The translations under genes and the position numbers were made by a program. From Watersipora subatra (lineage: Eukaryota > Bryozoa > Gymnolaemata > Cheilostomatida > Watersiporidae), in assembly GCF_963576615.1 (NCBI RefSeq), contig NC_088714.1, positions 42,378,072 to 42,442,071 on the forward strand: a stretch of 64,000 nt of DNA. The letters are read 5' to 3'. Position 1 is the stretch's first letter. The number at the start of each line of letters is the position of its first letter. Shown one piece after another: positions 46,001 to 56,312 of the stretch. A model generated the notes under the pieces. It had not been told where the DNA came from and did not search any database. It saw only the letters and a list, made by a program, of their open reading frames with translations.

Positions 46001-47062
46001 CAAGATGGAAAAGAGCAAGATACACTAAAGCCAAAACAACCAGTGTCACTGCAACAGATCAACAACATATATTGCTATGTGGAGATACACAGCAAGTCCT
46101 TAAGATGGGGTCACACCAATGAAGAAAATAGTAAAGACTGCTATAAAAACTCACGTTACACACAGACCTGCCAATCCAAGAGTGGAGCAATGCGTGAGAT
46201 TTGGTTTTGGGGCAATTGATTTATCAATGATAGTATATAAAAAATTGTGGAAATTGGGGCAAAAATCGTTGGCATTTCTCATGCATTTTCATTTTTTCTT
46301 TAGGGTGATTGCATGAGTCTCATGCCCAAAGCGTGAGAGTTGGCAGGTATGGACTTACACAGCTGCCTACTAATACATCAAGCAAAAGAAGTAAAACAAG
46401 AGGGAAACTAGCTACACTGAGCCACCTTTTGATGAAACCATCACAACAAGATCTGATGACTTAAAGATGGAACTTTTAGAACAGGAATAGAAAGCAGATC
46501 AGGTACATGTATCAAGCAAACTACCAAGATGTGATAGCTAGGGTAAGATAAGCCTTACGTGAGTATGAACTGAAGGTGTTGGAGTTCTTTGCGGAGAATT
46601 ATGGAGAATTCTGTTAGCATTTACTAATAGCATACAGTTGAGCTGGCATAGCCAAATGCCTGAGTTATCATGAACATACTAATGCTAAAACTTGAAGCAA
46701 TAATTCTAATAAGAGACATTACTAATGTGTACGACTTCACTCGAACTTCCAAGAAACCATAGCTGTTACAGAGAGGTCCACTGTGTTAAAATTTATGCTA
46801 ATATTCAAAGACAGACACTGCAACACAAAATAAACTAAAGCCATAGTCATTTTAAAAAAAAACAGTACGTTAAGATGCCAAAAGCTATGGATGAAAATGT
46901 GAAATTACTAACAAGACATGATAAATATGTTTTTGCAATATAATAGCTTTGTTTCATTTCTAAAACTGCTTTGGTGCAACTGAGTTTAACGTTCTTACTG
47001 TTGGAAGAATACCAGCTTCCAGCGTGAGAAGCTTCTCGGTATTTATTACTGTTTGAATTCAT
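36946..47062 (-). CDS. MEMO1: MEMO1 family protein, 8 exons, 305 aa
   Basis: Eight minus-strand exons join in phase from ATG 47062 to TAG 36948-36946 (918 nt). Length is close to vertebrate MEMO1 (297 aa). Conserved blocks in order: [94 protein letters not shown]. The three known metal-site residues are present as H54, H86 and C249 (H49, H81 and C244 in the human protein). MEMO1 is known as a mediator of ErbB2-driven cell motility, binds copper/iron and shares the fold of LigB-type dioxygenases; its enzymatic role is debated. Introns 2 to 5 each carry a tandem array. TTG 47077, upstream in frame, is not needed as a start. Confidence 0.96.
37087..38613. other. MEMO1 intron 7
   Basis: About 1.5 kb of unassigned AT-rich sequence. 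A short degenerate 'accagacacca' repeat lies near 38095-38140. A 65-codon minus frame (37858-37661) has no splice support. Confidence 0.5.
38614..38718 (-). CDS. MEMO1: MEMO1 exon 7 (225-259)
   Basis: Acceptor ttaaactcag, donor AAC|GTAAGA, phase 0 at both ends. Encodes [20 protein letters not shown] and [15 protein letters not shown], with metal-site cysteine C249. Confidence 0.95.
38719..39356. other. MEMO1 intron 6
   Basis: Unassigned AT-rich sequence. The words 'aacgttgaatacggttgaat' and 'gttagtattcaactgttgta' (38772-38836) form a small inverted repeat. Confidence 0.45.
39357..39433 (-). CDS. MEMO1: MEMO1 exon 6 (199-224)
   Basis: Acceptor tattttacag, donor ATG|GTTGGT. Encodes [20 protein letters not shown] followed by KLDRM, the conserved stretch after DFCHWG. 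Confidence 0.95.
39621..40125 (+). repeat. 101 bp tandem array, five units, built from a SINE head
   Basis: The word agtctagtgt (with small changes) falls at 39621, 39722, 39823, 39924, 40025 and 40126, an exact 101 bp period without indels. Each unit is the family A SINE head (gtgagagatcatcaggtgta, aataactatgtgcacaattatt) plus a constant spacer (ttattattaatactagtacc). The sixth start is the head of a full SINE. It lies in MEMO1 intron 5. Confidence 0.95.
40126..40332 (+). mobile_element. family A SINE following the 101 bp array
   Basis: Head as in the array, then box-A-like 'ggcgcaggtggtagagtgtc', box-B-like 'gagtttgaattcc', and tail 'ggcttatgacggatggaaac' ending 'cttacggtaaagatta'. The foldback element begins immediately after it. 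Confidence 0.87.
40333..41215 (+). mobile_element. foldback transposon, copy 3 of 3
   Basis: Ends TTAA-AGGTTGACTTGC and GCAAGTCAACCT-TTAA, 883 bp, in the same internal orientation as copy 1. It sits in MEMO1 intron 5 between the SINE and exon 5. Non-coding interior with a small hairpin (cttcgggttttaccgaag). Confidence 0.92.
41334..41476 (-). CDS. MEMO1: MEMO1 exon 5 (151-199)
   Basis: Acceptor gtgtgttgtag, donor GGG|GTAAGT, phase 1. Encodes [20 protein letters not shown] and [19 protein letters not shown]. Confidence 0.96.
41477..42020. other. MEMO1 intron 4, non-repeat part
   Basis: Unassigned intron sequence between exon 5 and the 20 bp array. A 78-codon plus frame at 41734-41970 has no splice or domain support. 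Confidence 0.5.
42021..42520. repeat. 20 bp minisatellite, 25 units, MEMO1 intron 4
   Basis: Units of gacacacatgatcaacctgt, exactly 20 bp each with point changes (atg/ata, aac/aat). No indels disturb the period over 500 bp. Confidence 0.96.
42708..42886 (-). CDS. MEMO1: MEMO1 exon 4 (92-151)
   Basis: Acceptor tttcattacag, donor CA|GTAAGA, phase 2. Encodes [20 protein letters not shown] and [20 protein letters not shown]. An earlier GT (AAG|GTCATG) was rejected because only the later donor gives the right phase and length. Confidence 0.95.
43099..43360. repeat. 16 bp minisatellite, about 16 units, MEMO1 intron 3
   Basis: Units of ccaacatacaagtgcc, with one ccagtg variant near 43156. Since 16 is not a multiple of three, each frame cycles through the same 16-residue pattern every 48 bp, and most frames on both strands stay open. 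The overlapping open frames here are not genes. Confidence 0.97.
43361..44084. other. MEMO1 intron 3, middle part
   Basis: Contains a plus-strand open frame 43418-43753 with a Lys-rich centre ([20 protein letters not shown]) but no domain I know and no splice context. The rest is unassigned. Confidence 0.35.
44085..44230. repeat. 33 bp tandem repeat, 4 units, MEMO1 intron 3
   Basis: Units of agcaacactctctttatatg plus tgttcagatacat. The last unit has a TATATA insertion and a ttttatg change. Confidence 0.92.
44289..44403 (-). CDS. MEMO1: MEMO1 exon 3 (53-91)
   Basis: Acceptor gcttttgtag, donor AAG|GTAGGC, phase 0. Encodes [20 protein letters not shown] and [16 protein letters not shown], with metal-site histidines H54 and H86. 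Confidence 0.96.
44515..45178. repeat. about 33 bp degenerate minisatellite, MEMO1 intron 2
   Basis: Units of acactaacacaacacaatag plus caacatctctcat, roughly 20 copies with many indels, so it looks older than the arrays in introns 3-5. It is unrelated in sequence to the 33 bp repeat of intron 3. Confidence 0.92.
45365..45458 (-). CDS. MEMO1: MEMO1 exon 2 (22-53)
   Basis: Acceptor tttttcttacag, donor CC|GTAAGT, phase 2. Encodes [20 protein letters not shown] and SNARAIIAP. The less conserved loop carries a small Asn/Gly insert. Confidence 0.94.
45459..46998. other. MEMO1 intron 1
   Basis: About 1.5 kb. Holds a MITE (46163-46352) and a 118-codon plus frame (45863-46219) with a short internal repeat (ARWKMQDGK type) but no known domain. 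No further array. Confidence 0.5.
46163..46352. mobile_element. 190 bp MITE with ACCTGCCAA ends, MEMO1 intron 1
   Basis: Left end acctgccaatccaagagtgg and right end cgtgagagttggcaggt are imperfect inverted repeats. The interior is non-coding. The superfamily is uncertain; hAT-type is possible but the target duplication is not clean. Confidence 0.7.
46999..47062 (-). CDS. MEMO1: MEMO1 exon 1 (1-22), start ATG
   Basis: ATG 47062 gives [20 protein letters not shown] followed by [11 protein letters not shown] is the invariant family N-terminus. Donor ACA|GTAAGA, phase 1. Confidence 0.95.
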
Positions 47063-47260
47063 GGTGCTACGAAACAAATAGAAATTAATGTATATACATG
47101 TATAACAATTTCCTTTGTGCCATAAACGAAGGTAAAATCGTAGCTTTGAGTTAATAGGAAGATGAGACGGGCGTATGGCGCCGCCCCTCTTTGTTCAAGC
47201 GCTCCTTCTGAAGCGACGGGGTAAAAAAACTCCGTTTCGCAAATGCCTGAATCGGAAAGG
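47063..47260 (-). promoter_or_regulatory. presumed MEMO1 5' UTR and promoter
   Basis: A GC-rich island in AT-rich surroundings about 110-190 bp upstream of the ATG, with a GC box (CCGCCCC at 47181-47187, GGGGCGG on the gene strand) and several CpGs. A TATA-like word occurs nearer the ATG (tatatacatg at 47091), but the start site is not determined. Confidence 0.45.
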
Positions 47261-48489
47261 AGTTTTATATTATTCCACGGTTCGCAGTGTTATTACTGAA
47301 TAGTAGGTGATCTAGAAGAAGACGTTATCATTGCAGTCGATTGAAGTATTAATGTAGTACTGGTGCTTAATTAGTTGGTTTGAATGAATAGTTAAAATGG
47401 GTGCATTAGGAAGTTGAGAGATTTAGTGAACAAAATTTGTGTTTGACAACAGTTAAACGGGTTGAGGGATGGAGGCTGAGGGAGTCTAGCATAACTATAT
47501 ATTCTATTTTTATTAGGATAAATAAACTGAAATAAAGAAAAGAAATGCATTGTGTTGGAAAATATGACTCAATCCTCACCATTACACTAGTCGTTTGGTT
47601 CTATGTACCAGATTGCGCACATCAGGTTTGCTTCGATAGGGCGGCAACTGTCAAATTACAGTATCAGTTCTTCACATGCTTGTTGTTCGTGCTTATCGAA
47701 TTACAGCTTGTTCGTAAATGATAAGTCAGGGTGGAAGTAATAAATAATTAAGCAGTGGAAATAGTAAACCCTTTTACAAATTTTATAAAAGAAAGAGTGG
47801 TAAAAGCATTCAAAATTCAGTCAATTTTAAAAAATGTCTGCTATACAATTATCAGAGATTTTTTTAACTTCTACTTCCATAGTGTTTTTTCAAATGACAA
47901 TTTGGTTTATAGTCCAAACCTCGACTGGTTTCAAACTCGACGAGTTTGTATATCGACAACGGTTGGCCCAATCTCGACAGCAGTTTTACTATTTTACCAT
48001 CTACTATTTTCATAGTAAATGAGCGATTTATATGTAAAAGATTTATTTGCGCAAAAATATCTTGTGATCCATTTGATGCAGCACTCCCCAGATTATGTAG
48101 GCCTAACAATATTTTGCCTAACCTAAATATAGAACGAATGCTAAAACAAGTAACAATCATAAATATGGTTGACTGCTATGCTAGCAAAATGTTTTATTTG
48201 AAATCTAGACTTCAGTGAGTAGCTTTGATTTTTATTTTTTGAAGTGAGGATAGAACTGCAAAAAGACATTTATTATTTGTTGAAGATTAAGTTATTGTAA
48301 AACTGCATCAGCCTTTGTCGATGTTCGGACCAACCTTTGTCTAGATTCGGACCAACCTCTGTCAAGATTGGGACTAGTCTAGGTTCGGACTTGTCGATGT
48401 TGGGACTGTTTCCCGACAATTCAGATCCAGTGGAATGTAGGGAGGGTGCTAGCCAAACAATACAAATTATAAGTAAGAGTTGAAAATTG
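47261..48489. other. intergenic, unassigned
   Basis: No gene supported. A small degenerate tandem repeat of 'tcgatgttcggaccaacct' type lies at 48305-48405. Several overlapping short frames at 47755-48218 have no coding features. Confidence 0.4.
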
Positions 48490-49900
48490 CTCATTGGCCT
48501 CAAGCCTGACAAAGCCACAGACCCAGATCAACTGAAAGGGAAGATTTTGATGTTGTAGTCACTGGTCAGATACTGGCTCTTATTTTTCAGTATTCACTAG
48601 ACATCGGTGAATTGCCAGAAATCTGGAAAACGGCTAATGTTGTCCCTATTTTTAAGAAGGGAGAAAGAGAAAATTCTAGTAACTATAGGCCGGTCTCACT
48701 GATATGTATCTCTTGCAAGCTACTTGACCACATACTGCTTAGTAACATTAATCAACATCTAGATAGTGACTTGAGTTCGAACCAGCATGGCTTTAGGAAA
48801 GGTCTCTCCTGCACTACACAATTAACAACAACCACTGACGACATCATGAAAGTGGTTGACAATAACATTGTGGTACATGCCGTGGTCATCGGCTTTTGAC
48901 AAAGTGCCTCACATTTGCTAATAAAAAAATTATTGGAATCGAATATCGGCCACTAGCATAGTCAAATGGACAGCAAACTTTTTATTAAACATGAGTCAGC
49001 GAGTGGTGGTGGAGGGGGCTACGTTCATCTCTTTGAATGCTACATCAGGAGTACTCTAGGGCTCTGTCCTTGGGTCTTCTCTTTTGTTGGTGTATATTGA
49101 TAACATTTCGGAAATCCTACAAAGATCATCTATTAGGCTTTTTGCAGACGATGCAATAGTATATCACCCTGTAGAAACTCAGACTGATAAACAAGTTTTT
49201 CAGCAAGACCTTGTTTTACTGGAGCAGTGGGCTGACAAAGAGAAAATGTTTTTTAATAGGGATAAATTTCAGGTGGTTCACTTTGCCAAGTGATGCAGTA
49301 ACAGTGATTTTACGTATTACCTTAACGGTAAGCAACTAGATACTGTGACACATTTTAAATATTTGGGAGTAAATATTACCAATGATATTATCTAGTACCT
49401 GCACATAGACTCAATAACTGCCATGGCATCCCAAAGGGTTGGTATGATTCAGCATGTTTCGTGTGGCACCCCAGAGAAGTGGAAAGCATCGCATACCTCA
49501 CATTGGTTAGGCCAATAATGGAATATGCCAGTGAGGTATGGGACCCATATTTAATGAGACAGATAACACTTTTGAAAATGTGCAGAGGAAGGCAGTTCGG
49601 TTTATTTCAGGGATTAAGGGTACACTGAGTGTATCGGAGACACGCAGCCTTCTTAATATCAAACTTTTAGCACGTAGACGAAAGAATGCTCGCATGTCGT
49701 TAATGTTACGGTTTTTATCCGAGGGTGGTTACAGTTCGATTATTAACAGTTTTGAACATATACAAGATTTTATTCACAACCATGAGACCACACAGGCAAC
49801 CTGTCGAGCACCCCTGGTATTATCCACAAGCCAAACATTTTATTACCAAAGCTTTGCACCCCGAACTTCACATAACTTGCGTGACTATGATTAAAGGACA
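48490..49900 (+). mobile_element. LINE D: decayed reverse transcriptase
   Basis: Plus-strand fragments in different frames follow RT order: LKPDKATDPDQLKGK (48496 on), PEIWKTANVVPIFKKG with NYRPVSLI and SNQHGFRKGLSC (48615-48880), SIRLFADDAIVYHPVE (49125 on, catalytic FADD), and the C-terminal ENVQRKAVRFISGIKGTLSV (49570 on). Several frameshifts and stops (48556, 48897, 49291) show it is dead. Related to LINE C. Confidence 0.88.
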
Positions 49901-51468
49901 CTAACTTTTTTTTGCGTGTCCATGTGCAAGCCTTTTTTTAAAGAGCGCCATCGAATTAATGGCCTTCTTTTACCTGGCCTCGAGGTCTAAAGGCTCTATT
50001 TTAACCTAGACTTAGGGTGATTTGTGCAAATCTTTAGAGCTGGTGACCTTGGTTGTTAGTGACTATGGGCCGCCCTCTTCCCTTCATAAAACTCCTTTTT
50101 TATTTTATAACTTTATGGCTCCCTGATTGGCTCTCTTTATGACATCTCTTTAAAGTTCTCTCTTCCACACTCTTCCTATCACCTTGGTTGGCCTATTTAG
50201 CCGAGAAACAAAGCTCCTTGATTGTAATTGTTTCGGTTACCTTTCTTTCATGAATTCAGCTTTGCATGAGTGCAGCTTTTTAGGTGCTGCATCATTTTTC
50301 ATGACCTCTCTTTTTAGCAATCATTATAACAATTCGTCATCATTCAAATTCGACCAACTGTAAGCTTGATTGATGTTTTCTGGATTTCTTTGCCGTTTTA
50401 GGGGGCAAGGGGAGCAAGGCTGTAATAATTGTGTTTGCTAACTGATCCATAGAAGGCAAAAGTTCTTGTATTGTGTTTTAGCATTTTTGTATATAACAGA
50501 TCTATGGGCAGTTTAAAACTGCTCCATCAATATATATCATTCCAATTTACATTCAAGTACACCTTTCTGCATAAAAAGCATTATCTGACAAATTACTCCG
50601 ATAATTTTTCTACCTTGATTAAAACCAATTTGAGTCTGATGCAATTTTTTTCCCACCTTCAATCGTGGCTTCGGACAGACATACGAATGGACCTCGTTCT
50701 CATTATAGTAAAGATTGTAGAAAAAGTGTAGGCGGAAAGCTTTTTCTTATTTAAACTCAAAATTTTGTCTACTCTCCATTACCAGTAGCGCTACTAACTT
50801 GTCATATAGATTCATAGCTATACAGCAAATTGTTGTCGACAATGAAGTTTCACCTCAGCATATAGAGTTAATCTGTCAGAAAATGTTTTTGGTATGTAAA
50901 TAATGGCCTATTCTGGATTAAATATTCTCATAAACATACTGTGTATTTTGTTTAGTTTATTCCATACCTCAAAACACCTTACATGAAATACTTCAGGTAA
51001 TTTTGTACTGCATTCAAATGAATGCATCATATGAGCTATTATTCATAGATTTTTAGAGAATTGATCGGAAGATGTGTGCTCATGTTTTTTGTTAAAAACT
51101 TTCTGCTCTAATCTTAAGTAGATTGTTACCTCTTTCACTCTTGTTCTTCCTAGTTCTTTCACCATTACTAGCACTCAAACTAGTTATCTTGGGGTCTATA
51201 ATGTTAAAACTAATAAGGATGGTATGAAGTTACAGTTTACTCTTATTTGACACTTTTATTTGTCAGCCCGGCGTTGTCAGTCATTTCTTTCATTTATAAT
51301 TGGATAGCCCACTGATGGGTGTTAAAAAGGCTCGTTCTCAAGAACCAGACAAAGTTTTGGAACCAAATAATTTGACGATCTACCAGAAGTTACAAATTAA
51401 TTTGTTTAAAATCAAATCACTCACCAATAAGATCACTTACCTGTTCATGACAAATCGAATTCCAAGTA
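49901..51468. other. intergenic, with a SINE tail remnant
   Basis: At 50640-50720 lies a family A SINE tail ('aatcgtggcttcggacagac' then 'cattatagtaaagattgtag'). The remainder is unassigned; a 72-codon plus frame at 51300-51515 overlaps the next transposon end and lacks support. Confidence 0.45.
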
Positions 51469-52372
51469 CAGTAGATGCTCTTATAACGTATACCTCCTAT
51501 AACATAAATTCCAGATAACGTAAAGAATTTATTTGAAGTTTTTGCTTCGTGCAATGTAAAAAATTCCATATAACGTAAAGTGCGCGTAATGTAAAGCGCA
51601 CAACGTAAGTCAGGCGAGTTCTTTAATTTGATTTGAACAGTAACTTATTTCGCCGCAATTGTCAAAGAAAAAGTGGTGTCTATAGCGTTATGTTTATTAT
51701 ATATCCAACTTCCATGGCATTATAGTTCATCCTGATAGATTGCCAGATGTGTTAATAAAACAGACAATAGGGTGGGTAGCTCGTAGTTGTTCATAAATAC
51801 TTTAGGACGATCAATTGGTGCAGGTGTTAGGGCATCAGTCTACCAATCTGAATTTTTATAATTGGAGTATCGTCGAAAGCTATCTTTTATCCTAACTTTG
51901 ACCCTTGAATGCAAATAGACGATGAACAGATAGCACTGCTTTTTTATAGTAAAGATATTTTTTTGTTTTGCTTCATTGTAGACATAAAAAATATTAGTTA
52001 TTAGTTTTACTTTGCAAAATAAACTTTGCTGTTTAGAAAAAATGAGCAAATCGTTGTGAATAAACGTCAAAGATGTGCACTCCCCATTAACTTATTGTAA
52101 AATTAACGCAATCATGGTCTACCAAACCAGTGAAGTCGATCAGAAAAAAAGAAAAGTTGTCAATGGAAATCCATATTACTGCAGTTACTGTGCACCCCAG
52201 AAGTTAAAAAGTCAAGTCTAATTCTTCCTTTTGTATGGCGAAAAGGATGAGTTTGAAAAGGTCTTGAAACGGATTAAACAATTTACATGTATTTTGCTGT
52301 TTGTATAACATAAAATCCCTATAACGTAAATGTTCCTGGAACGAATTATTTACGTTGTAGGAGCGTCTACTG
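51469..52372. mobile_element. TA-flanked inverted-repeat transposon (CAGTAGATGCTC ends)
   Basis: Left CAGTAGATGCTCTTATAACG and right (inverse) GTTGTAGGAGCGTCTACTG, each next to TA, plus repeated 'ataacgtaaa' words near both ends. CAG/TA ends suggest the pogo/Tc1-mariner group. No transposase. A family A SINE has inserted at about 51715-51965. A second, partial copy begins at 58368. Confidence 0.85.
51715..51965 (+). mobile_element. family A SINE nested in the 51.5 kb transposon
   Basis: Decayed head 'tagattgccagatgtgttaa', tRNA-like 'gatcaattggtgcaggtgtt' and 'agggcatcagtctaccaat', tail ending 'tttttatagtaaagatattt'. Confidence 0.72.
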
Positions 52373-53214
52373 TAACTCAATAATGATTTGAAAATATTTG
52401 ACAAATGATTGAGTACAAAAACATCAATGAATCAAAGCAGATATTCAACAAAATATGGTAGGTTATCATGCATTTCCTCTTTTCCTTTCATCAGTTGATT
52501 GAACAATAATGTTATATATTGTACTGCATACAATAGTAATAAGTAGATGATCAATTATGTATTTCTTTCGCTACATTGTATCCATTCACCTTATGAGTAT
52601 ATTCCATTTTTTTGATGTGAGAGCAACAGTAAGCAAAACATGAAATGCTGAAATCAACAAAAGGATTGCGATTGGTATAGAGAAAATATTTCAAACTCAT
52701 TTTATCACTCACTTGTTGTAATTACATTTCAGAAACAATAATTTTGAAAAATTGATTTAGGTAGAAAATTTTGCCTTAGACACAACATCCACATATACTA
52801 AAAACTTGTTCAATTGGAGCAGACATTGCAGGAATAGACAAAACCTTGAGAGCAAGCTTAGCTAGCATTTTTCTTACTTTTATTTTGTCAACGCAGGGAA
52901 TTATGTTGTATATAACGTGGCTATACCATCTTAGATATAGTAACCCTAAAATCGTTATAATAATCTACAGGTCATTATTATATGACAATTAGGTATATTC
53001 TGACTAGTTCCATTGTTATTATTATCATCAAATCAAGTAGTTGTAACCAAAAAGTTACCATATAAAAACAGCAATGTGCAAATTAATGGAAGGTGAGCAC
53101 ATCCAACGTTTTAAATAAAAAGATGCAACTTCCATGCCATTATTGTCTGACATTTTACGACTGATCTTTTCCTATCGAGGCGTTTGTAACTTGAAAAGTA
53201 GCAGGCGCCTTCAA
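52373..53214. other. intergenic, unassigned
   Basis: AT-rich, no supported feature. Confidence 0.4.
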
Positions 53215-53764
53215 AAAGAGCACTCTAGCTAACCTTAGGTTGGACAGAGCACTCTAACTAACCTTAGGTTGGACAGAGCACTCTAACTAACCTTAGGTGG
53301 GACAGAGCACTCTAACTAACCTTAGGTTAGACAGAGCACTCTAACTAACCTTAGAATGGACAGAGCACTCTAACCTTAGGTTGGACAGAGCACTCTAACT
53401 AACCTTAGGTTAGACAGAGCACTCTAACTAACCTTAGGTTAGACAGAGCACTCTAACTAACCTTAGGTTGGACAGAGCACTCTAACTAACCTTAGGTTAG
53501 ACAGAGCACTCTAACTAACCTTAGGTTGGACAGAGCACTCTAACTAACCTTAGGTTGGACAGAGCACTCTAACTAACCTTAGGTTGGACAGAGCACTCTA
53601 GCTAACCTTAGGTTGGACAGAGCACTCTAACTAACCTTAGGTTGGACAGAGCACTCTAACTAACCTTAGGTTGGACAGAGCACTCTAACTAACCTTAGGT
53701 TGGACAGAGCACTCTAACTAACCTTAGGTTGGACAGAGCACTCTAGCTAACCTTAGGTTGGACA
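53215..53764. repeat. 29 bp minisatellite, about 19 units
   Basis: Units of gacagagcactctaactaac plus cttaggttg. Units ending ggttag create an odd palindrome, CTAACCT-T-AGGTTAG. One unit (about 53365) is shortened. Intergenic. Confidence 0.96.
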
Positions 53765-54544
53765 TTTTAATAACAGCAGCATATTAGCCAAACTGCTTTC
53801 TATGGTAATTTCACAAGGGCTAAACTGTTTGGAGTAACAAACATGTACTTATGTTTATAACCAATAAATGATTCTGCTAAAGATTGCTTGAGAAAACTTT
53901 TGTTAATGATTTGATTTGCTTTTCAAATCCAAATGACTATTTTTTCTCCAAATCAAATTCCAGGTCACTTTTGCATTTTTGCAAATTAAATCAAATGAAA
54001 ACTGGCTTGAATCAAAACAAGCAGATTTGTTGCAAAAAATCGAATATTCAGATTATTACTGGTTTGGATTCCGCTTTTTTCATACAGCAATTAAGAAAAT
54101 GTTCCTGTGAATGTGTAATAAGTACAAACCTTTTGCTCATACTTAGCCTGCTTAAAATACACCTTCACCTATATGACTACTTGCCATGATTTCACTCACA
54201 ACAACCAGTTCTAGGTCTTCTGAAACTCCATGATAGTGTAAATTCCAAAGTTATGTTGATTTGCCGGGAAAATATTGACTGATATTAGTTCCAGAATTTT
54301 GAGTTTTATTGAAATACATTTTTCAGGTTTCTACCCCTTGTGCTCTGCCATTATGTTATATCGCAAAGTTGTGGTAAAAGCTGTTCAGGTCGTGTTTAAA
54401 TTTTTGAATCCTTAGGTTTTTTTGGAGGGCAATTGAAACTTCTTTTATTAACCTTAAATTTATTTATTTCTATGTATTTATACTCCAATAAGTGCCTTTC
54501 ATACCTCAACTATTCCTCAAGCTTATTTATATTCAAATTTGAAA
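53765..54544. other. intergenic, unassigned
   Basis: A 101-codon plus frame at 53884-54189 shows no domain. No repeat or RNA gene recognised. Confidence 0.35.
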
Positions 54545-54715
54545 TTAAAGACCTTACATCTATAAACAAATCTCAGTGTTTATCTGTTACTCGTGTGTCC
54601 AGTTATAATGATAAAGTTATAATAACAAAAACTCCGCTTTGAATTGGATCTGTACTCGGAACCTTTAGGTCTGCAGACTGGCGTGCTTACCACTAGGCTA
54701 AGTGACCACAACACT
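54545..54715 (-). mobile_element. family B SINE, minus orientation
   Basis: In minus orientation: box-A-like 'cttagcctagtggtaagcac', box-B-like 'ggttccgagtacagatcc', and a tail that includes 'actggacacacgag'. Matches 59512-59662 and 27690-27860. Confidence 0.78.
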
Positions 54716-54719
54716 AAAC

Positions 54720-54945
54720 AATGGAGGAGTCGTGGCCAAGTGCATTAAAGCGCTTGCAGAAATACTATTGGTTACGACTAGCACACTTAAAAATCATGAT
54801 TGATTGTGTGAGAGATCATTACGCGGAACGATGAGCATGGCTTTTATTATAGCAAGTTAATTTACTAGCTTATAAGTTAATTATAGCTAGCTTAGGTTAC
54901 TAGCTTAAGTTACTCAAATTCAGTGGGTAATTATTTTATTGCATT
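54720..54945 (+). mobile_element. tRNA-like SINE with AGCTTAAGTTACT tail
   Basis: tRNA-like start 'gtcgtggccaagtgcattaa', then 'gagagatcattacgcg', the tail 'gagcatggcttttattatag' and repeated ttactagcttaagttac words ending ttactcaaattcagtgggta. The same tail, reversed, follows the SINE at 27.3 kb. Confidence 0.7.
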
Positions 54946-56181
54946 ATTATTATATTATTATGTTGGTCTTTGAACTGTAACACGCATGTTGGAGGTGAAG
55001 GACAATTGGCGATAGTAAATTAGCTTGCATTTTAAGTATGCCAGTTATCAAAACCAAACTAGGTTCACACAAGCTATTCAGTTTTGGAAGAAGAAACTTA
55101 TGCTGTTATTGACTATATGGCATTTGTACTTGCATACTCGGCCTCATCACTTTCTTGTTGTTCTCACCCGTTTCGCATGTGTTATTACCTACAATCTGTT
55201 ATGCAATTAGAATGTACTAGTTTTAAAATATATTATCATTTGTCATACCTTTTTTCTTTCGTGATTACGCAATTGATCTTGGGCTGAAATTATCACTCTT
55301 CTAATTATATTTTTGCTAAATATATTGGTGGCAGCTTATTTAAAATTTAGTGGTATGTGGTTATTTGCTGACATCTCTCCGATTACCACATAATGACAAA
55401 ATGGGCACCTTTTAGATAAACATGAATTAGCTCGCTGTTCTTTTAAGAGTTGTGTCATCCTGTTTCTGAAATTGTAATTGTTTACTAGAACTTTGCAGAA
55501 TGCAATGCTTTGAAATCACTCTGTGTTCTTACGCAATTATACTATTAAAATAAAAGCACTTTAATTCGAATATTACCAACAATTAACCGCAAATAGGAAT
55601 TTGACACAATGTCACATTTGTCTTTCTTCAGCCTAGATGAGTAGTGCTATTTGAAAATTTCTTCCAAGTGTTGGTTGCAATAGAAGTAGCTATAAGATAT
55701 TCATCAATCACATCAATCCTAGCAAATTGATTTTGATTTGGTTTTTTTTTGATAAAAAGTTTTGGCAGGTCTCGGTGTTAACATTTTTTATTCATGTATT
55801 GTAATCCTGAACGAGTACCAACTGAAATCACTCAGATTTTGCAGAGCTAATTACAGTGTTTTTCTAGCAATAAATAATTCTTCGCCCATTGCACTTGCCT
55901 TTGTCATGAATGCAATGTACTGTAATTTATTGCTAAAATGTTTCTTTGATGGCCTTCAAATTCTTTTTCAATCGAAGTGTTTTCATTCATTCTTTTCAAG
56001 AGAGTTTTTTTCTATGCGTCCGCATTGACATTTAGATAATTTTGTTACTCACTAATTAACATAATTAAGTTGATATACGCACATACCTTATTATAAAACA
56101 CTGAATGTTGTTCTTTTTTAGCTAAACACATATTTGATGGGCCTCTTCATGATTCACTTTTCTTGACAATAATACTCTAGC
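54946..56181. other. spacer and presumed promoter/5' UTR of the SR-25-like gene
   Basis: AT-rich, with no frame showing coding features. An acceptor-like ttgttcttttttag at 56108-56121 sits 60 bp before the ATG, so a 5' UTR intron is possible. Confidence 0.35.
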
Positions 56182-56312
56182 ATGTCTCGAGAAAGATTCT
56201 CTTCTAAGGATAAGCTTGAAAAGAAACGTAAAAAGTCCAAAGATAAATATAAAGACTCCTCATCTAGCCCTGAGAGAAAGAGGAAGAAAAAAGACAAAAA
56301 GAAACTACAAAA
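56182..56312 (+). CDS. ARL6IP4: ARL6IP4-like exon 1 (1-44)
   Basis: Start ATG at 56182 after 'ctctagc'. Basic SR-like region. Donor AAA|GTATGC, phase 2. Confidence 0.85.

Noticed and set aside
47063..47077. Longer MEMO1 N-terminus from an upstream TTG
   Set aside because: The ATG at 47062 lies at the right distance from [10 protein letters not shown], and no upstream ATG is in frame.
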